Below, one piece after another: positions 52,463 through 55,926 of a stretch of DNA of 55,926 nucleotides. Made by a program: the position numbers and the translations under genes. Origin of the DNA: Arcticibacter eurypsychrophilus (GTDB lineage Bacteria > Bacteroidota > Bacteroidia > Sphingobacteriales > Sphingobacteriaceae). The DNA is taken from NCBI RefSeq assembly GCF_001730525.1, contig NZ_MDFN01000033.1:1-55926 (forward strand). Direction: 5' to 3'. The notes under the pieces are model-generated. The model saw only the letters and a list, made by a program, of their open reading frames with translations, searched no databases and was not told the origin of the DNA. Positions within the stretch are counted from its first letter, which is position 1; each line of letters begins with the position of its first letter.

Positions 52463-53707
52463 TTACTTTACAGTAAGTAAATGATTTACAAGCGTTTCGA
52501 ACTCTTTAATAAAGTCGGTGTAATACTTACCTGTACCCGGACCACTGAATCCGGTATGGATTTTATTTACATTTCCTTTTTTATCAATGATGATAGTGGT
52601 AGGGAATGCATTAAAATCCTGAAGAGCTGGTATGCCTTTTAGAACATCTTTATTTGTATATCCGGTTACTAAAAGTGGATAAGTGATATCAAACCGCTTC
52701 CGGAGTTGCTCCATACTCTTTTTCGACTTCATAGGATCACTTGTGCGCTCAAATGCCAGACCTATTACTTCCACTCCCTTGTCCTTATACTGTTTGTAAA
52801 AATCGGTCATAAAAGCCGTTTCATCCATACAATTCGGACACCAGGTTCCTAGAAACTGGATAATAACAACCTTGTTTTTATATACAGGATCAGTCAGAGA
52901 TACCATTTTTCCATCTAAATTCGGGAAGCTGAAAGCCAGTGTAGAATAGCCGGGTTTAAGCGTAGTTAAGGAATAAGCATCAGGAAGTATGGCTTTATCA
53001 TCTTTCGCTGCCGACCAGTTTTTAACCGATGAAATCCCTGAATACAATTTGCCATCCAAAATATTTTTACCATCAACTGTACCTGTGAAAAGCATACAAT
53101 TTGATCCATCAAAGGCAGAGAGAAAAAGCTTGCCTTGCGAAATAGATCCTTCAAGAAAACGGTAATCACCAGTAGTGGTAAGAAATGTACCAGTCACTCT
53201 AGACTTATGCTGTGTAAATTCACCTACAGCTAAGGTAGTGTCTTTGCCATCTATGCTGGTAAAATTACTAGACCATCTTCCCGTTATCTGTTCAGGCGTT
53301 TCTGGATCCTCTTCAAAGAAGCGATAACTTACGTCTCTTTCCGCATTGAATTCCATACTTACATCCTTATCTGCTAAATGCCTGACCCAATTTCCAGTCA
53401 GACCATCTGATGTAAAAGCTGCTCTGAATTCAGAGTCAAACAAAGGAAGTTTAATGATAGCCGAATCGGCAGTTATCGTAATATCGTCGACCTTTAACCG
53501 ATCATTTGCATTTAATATATAAATGACTTTCTTCCCTGCAGAATCTAATACCTCGAAATTGAAAGGAACCTCTGTACCTGCTCCATTTTTAATTGTTGCC
53601 CTCCAGGTACCTTTAGATAGACCGTTTTCTGATTTTCCACATGCTGAAAGAAGGACAGTTGATATAATTATAAAAGTATAAAACAGGCGAAAAGTCTTTG
53701 AAGGCAT
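52463..53707 (-). CDS. TlpA-like thioredoxin-fold lipoprotein
   Basis: A 414-residue lipoprotein ('VLLSACGKSEN') with two N-terminal beta-rich regions of about 115 residues each (about 30-145 and 140-255), then a TlpA/AhpC-type thioredoxin fold (about 270-410) with the active site 'FLGTWCPNCMDE' (C-P-N-C) and a cis-Pro loop 'FNAFPTTIIIDKKGN'. It is probably a periplasmic disulfide reductase. It is coupled with the downstream M1 aminopeptidase. Confidence 0.88.
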   Translation of the reverse strand: MPSKTFRLFYTFIIISTVLLSACGKSENGLSKGTWRATIKNGAGTEVPFNFEVLDSAGKKVIYILNANDRLKVDDITITADSAIIKLPLFDSEFRAAFTSDGLTGNWVRHLADKDVSMEFNAERDVSYRFFEEDPETPEQITGRWSSNFTSIDGKDTTLAVGEFTQHKSRVTGTFLTTTGDYRFLEGSISQGKLFLSAFDGSNCMLFTGTVDGKNILDGKLYSGISSVKNWSAAKDDKAILPDAYSLTTLKPGYSTLAFSFPNLDGKMVSLTDPVYKNKVVIIQFLGTWCPNCMDETAFMTDFYKQYKDKGVEVIGLAFERTSDPMKSKKSMEQLRKRFDITYPLLVTGYTNKDVLKGIPALQDFNAFPTTIIIDKKGNVNKIHTGFSGPGTGKYYTDFIKEFETLVNHLLTVK

Positions 53708-53739
53708 AATAAAGTTGTTAAAAATGAAATATATTAGTT

Positions 53740-54231
53740 CTATTGCTCACGTATTTTACGCTCAATTGAAGAAGTGGAATATCCATCTAAAAAGGGAATG
53801 GTTTTCACTTCACCACCATTAGCCAATACAATATCTGCTCCTACTATCTGGTCTACTGTATAATCTGCTCCTTTAACCAAAATATCAGGCATAATTGCTG
53901 TAATCAGGTCTGCAGGAGTGGACTCATCGAACAATACAACTGCATCAACAAAAAATAAGGAGGCAAGGAGTGCTGCTCTTGATTTTTGGTCCATAATAGG
54001 TCTTGATGGACCCTTGATCCTGGACACAGAGCTATCTGTATTCAATCCGATAACTAGTTTATTACCTAATGCTGCTGCTTTAGCCAGATAATCAATATGT
54101 CCCAAATGTAATAAGTCAAAACATCCGTTGGTGAAAACGATTTTTTTATCAAGAAATTTCCACACATTAATCAATGGACTAATTTGTTGTAAACTAAGTA
54201 TCTTTTTGTCGATGATTTCTAACTGATCCAT
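53740..54231 (-). CDS. rfaE2: D-glycero-beta-D-manno-heptose 1-phosphate adenylyltransferase
   Basis: A 163-residue nucleotidyltransferase of the RfaE2/HldE C-terminal type, which makes ADP-heptose for lipopolysaccharide. The motif 'KIVFTNGCFDLLHLGHIDYL' (HxGH) and 'GLNTDSSVSRIKGPSRPIMDQKSRAALLASL' are diagnostic. It is a stand-alone enzyme without the HldE kinase domain. It is downstream of panD with a 25-base gap. Confidence 0.92.
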   Translation of the reverse strand: MDQLEIIDKKILSLQQISPLINVWKFLDKKIVFTNGCFDLLHLGHIDYLAKAAALGNKLVIGLNTDSSVSRIKGPSRPIMDQKSRAALLASLFFVDAVVLFDESTPADLITAIMPDILVKGADYTVDQIVGADIVLANGGEVKTIPFLDGYSTSSIERKIREQ

Positions 54232-54256
54232 AAGCTATTCAACAGTATCCTGATAT

Positions 54257-54607
54257 TTATTTAATAAGTCGGTTGTTGTCATCCGGGAAAACCAGGATAG
54301 GCTGATACTTTCTGCCCTCTTCCATTGTCAGCGAACCAAAAGACATCACAATGATGATATCGCCAACCTGAGCAAGGCGTGCACATGAACCATTCAAACA
54401 AACTATGCCGGAGCCACGCTCCCCTTTAATTACGTACGTTTCAAAACGGGCTCCATTGTTATTGTTAACAATTTGAACCTTTTCATTTGGAATAATATTC
54501 GCTGCATCAATTAAGTCTTCATCAATTGTGATACTTCCCACGTAATTTAATTCTGCCTGGGTAACTTTTACCCGGTGTATCTTTGACTTCAAAACCTGAA
54601 TAATCAT
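54257..54607 (-). CDS. panD: Aspartate 1-decarboxylase
   Basis: A 116-residue pyruvoyl-dependent decarboxylase that makes beta-alanine for pantothenate. The self-cleavage site is between Gly24 and Ser25 in 'NYVGSITID', with Lys9 and His11 in '[12 protein letters not shown]' before it. Later segments '[19 protein letters not shown]' and '[30 protein letters not shown]' complete the family. Paired with panC. Confidence 0.96.
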   Translation of the reverse strand: MIIQVLKSKIHRVKVTQAELNYVGSITIDEDLIDAANIIPNEKVQIVNNNNGARFETYVIKGERGSGIVCLNGSCARLAQVGDIIIVMSFGSLTMEEGRKYQPILVFPDDNNRLIK

Positions 54608-54662
54608 GATGCAAAATTAGCAAAAGGTATTGAAAGTCTACTAGTTGAAATCCCCTCTCCTG

Positions 54663-55499
54663 TTAATTAAAAATCATATTATCAATCAACCGAGTTTTCC
54701 CAATAGTGGCCGCTAATAAGGCCACGATGCCTTTACTGTCATTATTTAGGGTTGTTAAGGTATCTTTATCTAATAGTTCGAAATAATCCAGTTTAATTTC
54801 AGCATCAGATTCCAGGATGTTCAGGGCAATGGATTTTAATTCTTCGGGAGTATGATTTGCTGAAACGTCTCTTATTGTAAGGAGTGCTCTGCTGAGTAAG
54901 AGTGCCTTACTTTTTTCAATATCCGATAAATGTATATTCCTGGAGCTTAACGCCAAGCCTTCGTCATTCCTTTTGATAGGGCACATCACTAACTCAACAG
55001 GAAGGTTTAGAATGTCGACCATTTTGCGAATAATAAGCACTTGCTGATAATCCTTTTGGCCGAAAAATGCTTTTGTAGGGTTTACAATTTGAAATAATTT
55101 AAAAACCACTTGTGTGACGCCCTGATAATGTCCGGGACGGAATTTACCTTCCAGAATATTTTCCAGATAGCCTAAGTCTAAATGCCAGGTTTCGTTCTCT
55201 TCGTACATTTCAGTTACTTCGGGAAGAAATAAGTAATCGCAAGCTGCCTCTGTGAGTTTTTCAATGTCCGCAGAAACTGTACGAGGATATTTTTCCAGAT
55301 CTTTTTGATCTGTAAATTGAGTTGGATTAATAAAAATGCTGCAAACTACGACATCTGTCTGCTGTTTGGCCGTTTTGATTAAAGATAGATGACCAGAATG
55401 AAGAGCGCCCATTGTAGGAACTAAACCTATGTTTTTATTTTCCTTTTTTAACTCCGTTAGCAAATGAGATAACTCTGCTTTTGATGTAAAGATTTTCAA
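54663..55499 (-). CDS. panC: Pantothenate synthetase
   Basis: A 278-residue pantoate-beta-alanine ligase. The nucleotidyltransferase motif 'VPTMGALHSGHLSLIKTAKQ' and 'GQKDYQQVLIIRKM', 'MCPIKRNDEGLALSSRNIHLS' are present. The best start is a TTG at 55499 giving 'MKIFTSKAELSHL'; no ATG precedes the conserved 'GLVPTMGALHSGH'. It shares a transcript with panD, which supplies its beta-alanine. Confidence 0.94.
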   Translation of the reverse strand: MKIFTSKAELSHLLTELKKENKNIGLVPTMGALHSGHLSLIKTAKQQTDVVVCSIFINPTQFTDQKDLEKYPRTVSADIEKLTEAACDYLFLPEVTEMYEENETWHLDLGYLENILEGKFRPGHYQGVTQVVFKLFQIVNPTKAFFGQKDYQQVLIIRKMVDILNLPVELVMCPIKRNDEGLALSSRNIHLSDIEKSKALLLSRALLTIRDVSANHTPEELKSIALNILESDAEIKLDYFELLDKDTLTTLNNDSKGIVALLAATIGKTRLIDNMIFN

Positions 55500-55926
55500 T
55501 TGTAATAATATTTAATGACAATTATGCTGAACGATAAGAGATGTTAAATAGTTGTAACACTTTATCTTCTACAAAAGTCAAGCGTTTTAATTTAGATCCA
55601 TTTAAATGAATTAAAACCTGCTTTTATAGGTTCAGCGAAGCTATAAGAAAAATGAATAGCTAGCAATGATTATCATCACAAAAAGCCTTGAGTTTTAAAT
55701 TACATGGTCATGATCCATTGTTCGGTTAATTCAATTCAAATAGGAATTTCATATTGTATGTATAATTAATAGTGTTTTAAGTTTCAAATGATCCCCAATT
55801 TGCTTTATTTAAGAGCGGAGAAGGTGCGGAGAAGGTGCGGAGAAGGTGCGGAGAAGGTGGGTATATTGTGCGGGTTTTTTAATAACCAAAACAGATTGTC
55901 TCGTCCTAATATAGCTATACACTTAT
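55500..55926. other. Intergenic region upstream of panC
   Basis: This 427-base AT-rich region has no ORF I can support. It contains the 11-bp tandem repeat at 55815-55858 and must hold the panC promoter; no perfect TTTG/TAnnTTTG pair is seen. Confidence 0.4.
55815..55858. repeat. Four-copy 11-bp tandem repeat
   Basis: The unit GCGGAGAAGGT occurs four times in perfect tandem (55815-55825, 55826-55836, 55837-55847 and 55848-55858). It is a minisatellite-like repeat of G-rich, coding-poor sequence that could vary in copy number by slippage. Confidence 0.9.

Overview
The window looks like a chromosomal segment of a Bacteroidota species, most likely family Sphingobacteriaceae (Pedobacter-like). 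The basis is AT-rich DNA, promoters of the TTTG-N19-21-TAnnTTTG type, no Shine-Dalgarno signals, families typical of the phylum (CarboxypepD_reg-like domains, TonB-dependent receptors, DUF4407, DUF3078, PafA phosphatase, glucosaminidase-LysM proteins) and several apparent TTG starts. No prophage, insertion sequence, CRISPR array or rRNA operon was seen.

Layout. 42-3043: a secreted CarboxypepD_reg-like protein, a small membrane protein with a rhodanese, a DUF4407 membrane protein and a GNAT acetyltransferase. 3064-8213: a thiamine operon on the minus strand, with a TPP riboswitch, TonB-dependent receptor, PafA-type phosphatase, ThiE-like enzyme and strong terminator. 8307-14229: a SNF2 helicase, Aat, a TonB-C protein, RbfA and HflX. 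14243-17460: trpE, trpG and trpC behind a trp attenuator whose 24-residue leader peptide carries three consecutive Trp codons. 17573-20717: a PD-(D/E)XK transposase-family nuclease, a small membrane protein, an unrecognised ORF and a repeat-bearing intergenic region. 20718-24712: the most unusual part. It holds an SDR enzyme, a JAMM peptidase broken by a frameshift, a CysO-like ubiquitin-fold sulfur carrier with a C-terminal extension past its GG, and an E1-like enzyme with a rhodanese domain. Upstream is a separate transcription unit encoding a class II tRNA-like RNA with a partial tandem duplication. 24789-35000: an Lrp-type regulator, PdhB, a DUF4890-like protein, a haloperoxidase/PAP2 lipoprotein, a thioredoxin-like protein, an M1 aminopeptidase, an unknown protein, a rhomboid protease and PepT. 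35068-55499: an outer-membrane beta-barrel protein, a GH3 enzyme, small secreted proteins, MurF, Ffh, a DUF3078 protein, a small HExxH membrane protein, two glucosaminidases, an O-methyltransferase, RecQ, a holin-like membrane protein, a second M1 peptidase, a TlpA-like lipoprotein, RfaE2, PanD and PanC.

How genes work together. The thiamine operon pairs outer-membrane uptake with a secreted phosphatase and a thiazole/pyrimidine-joining enzyme under one TPP sensor, suggesting salvage of thiamine phosphates. The JAMM, CysO-like and MoeZ-like genes resemble known protein-thiocarboxylate sulfur-delivery systems, but the metallopeptidase is out of frame at a run of nine T. The trp genes are controlled by ribosome-mediated attenuation that may extend into hflX. 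panC, panD and rfaE2 form a coenzyme A and heptose cluster at the right end.
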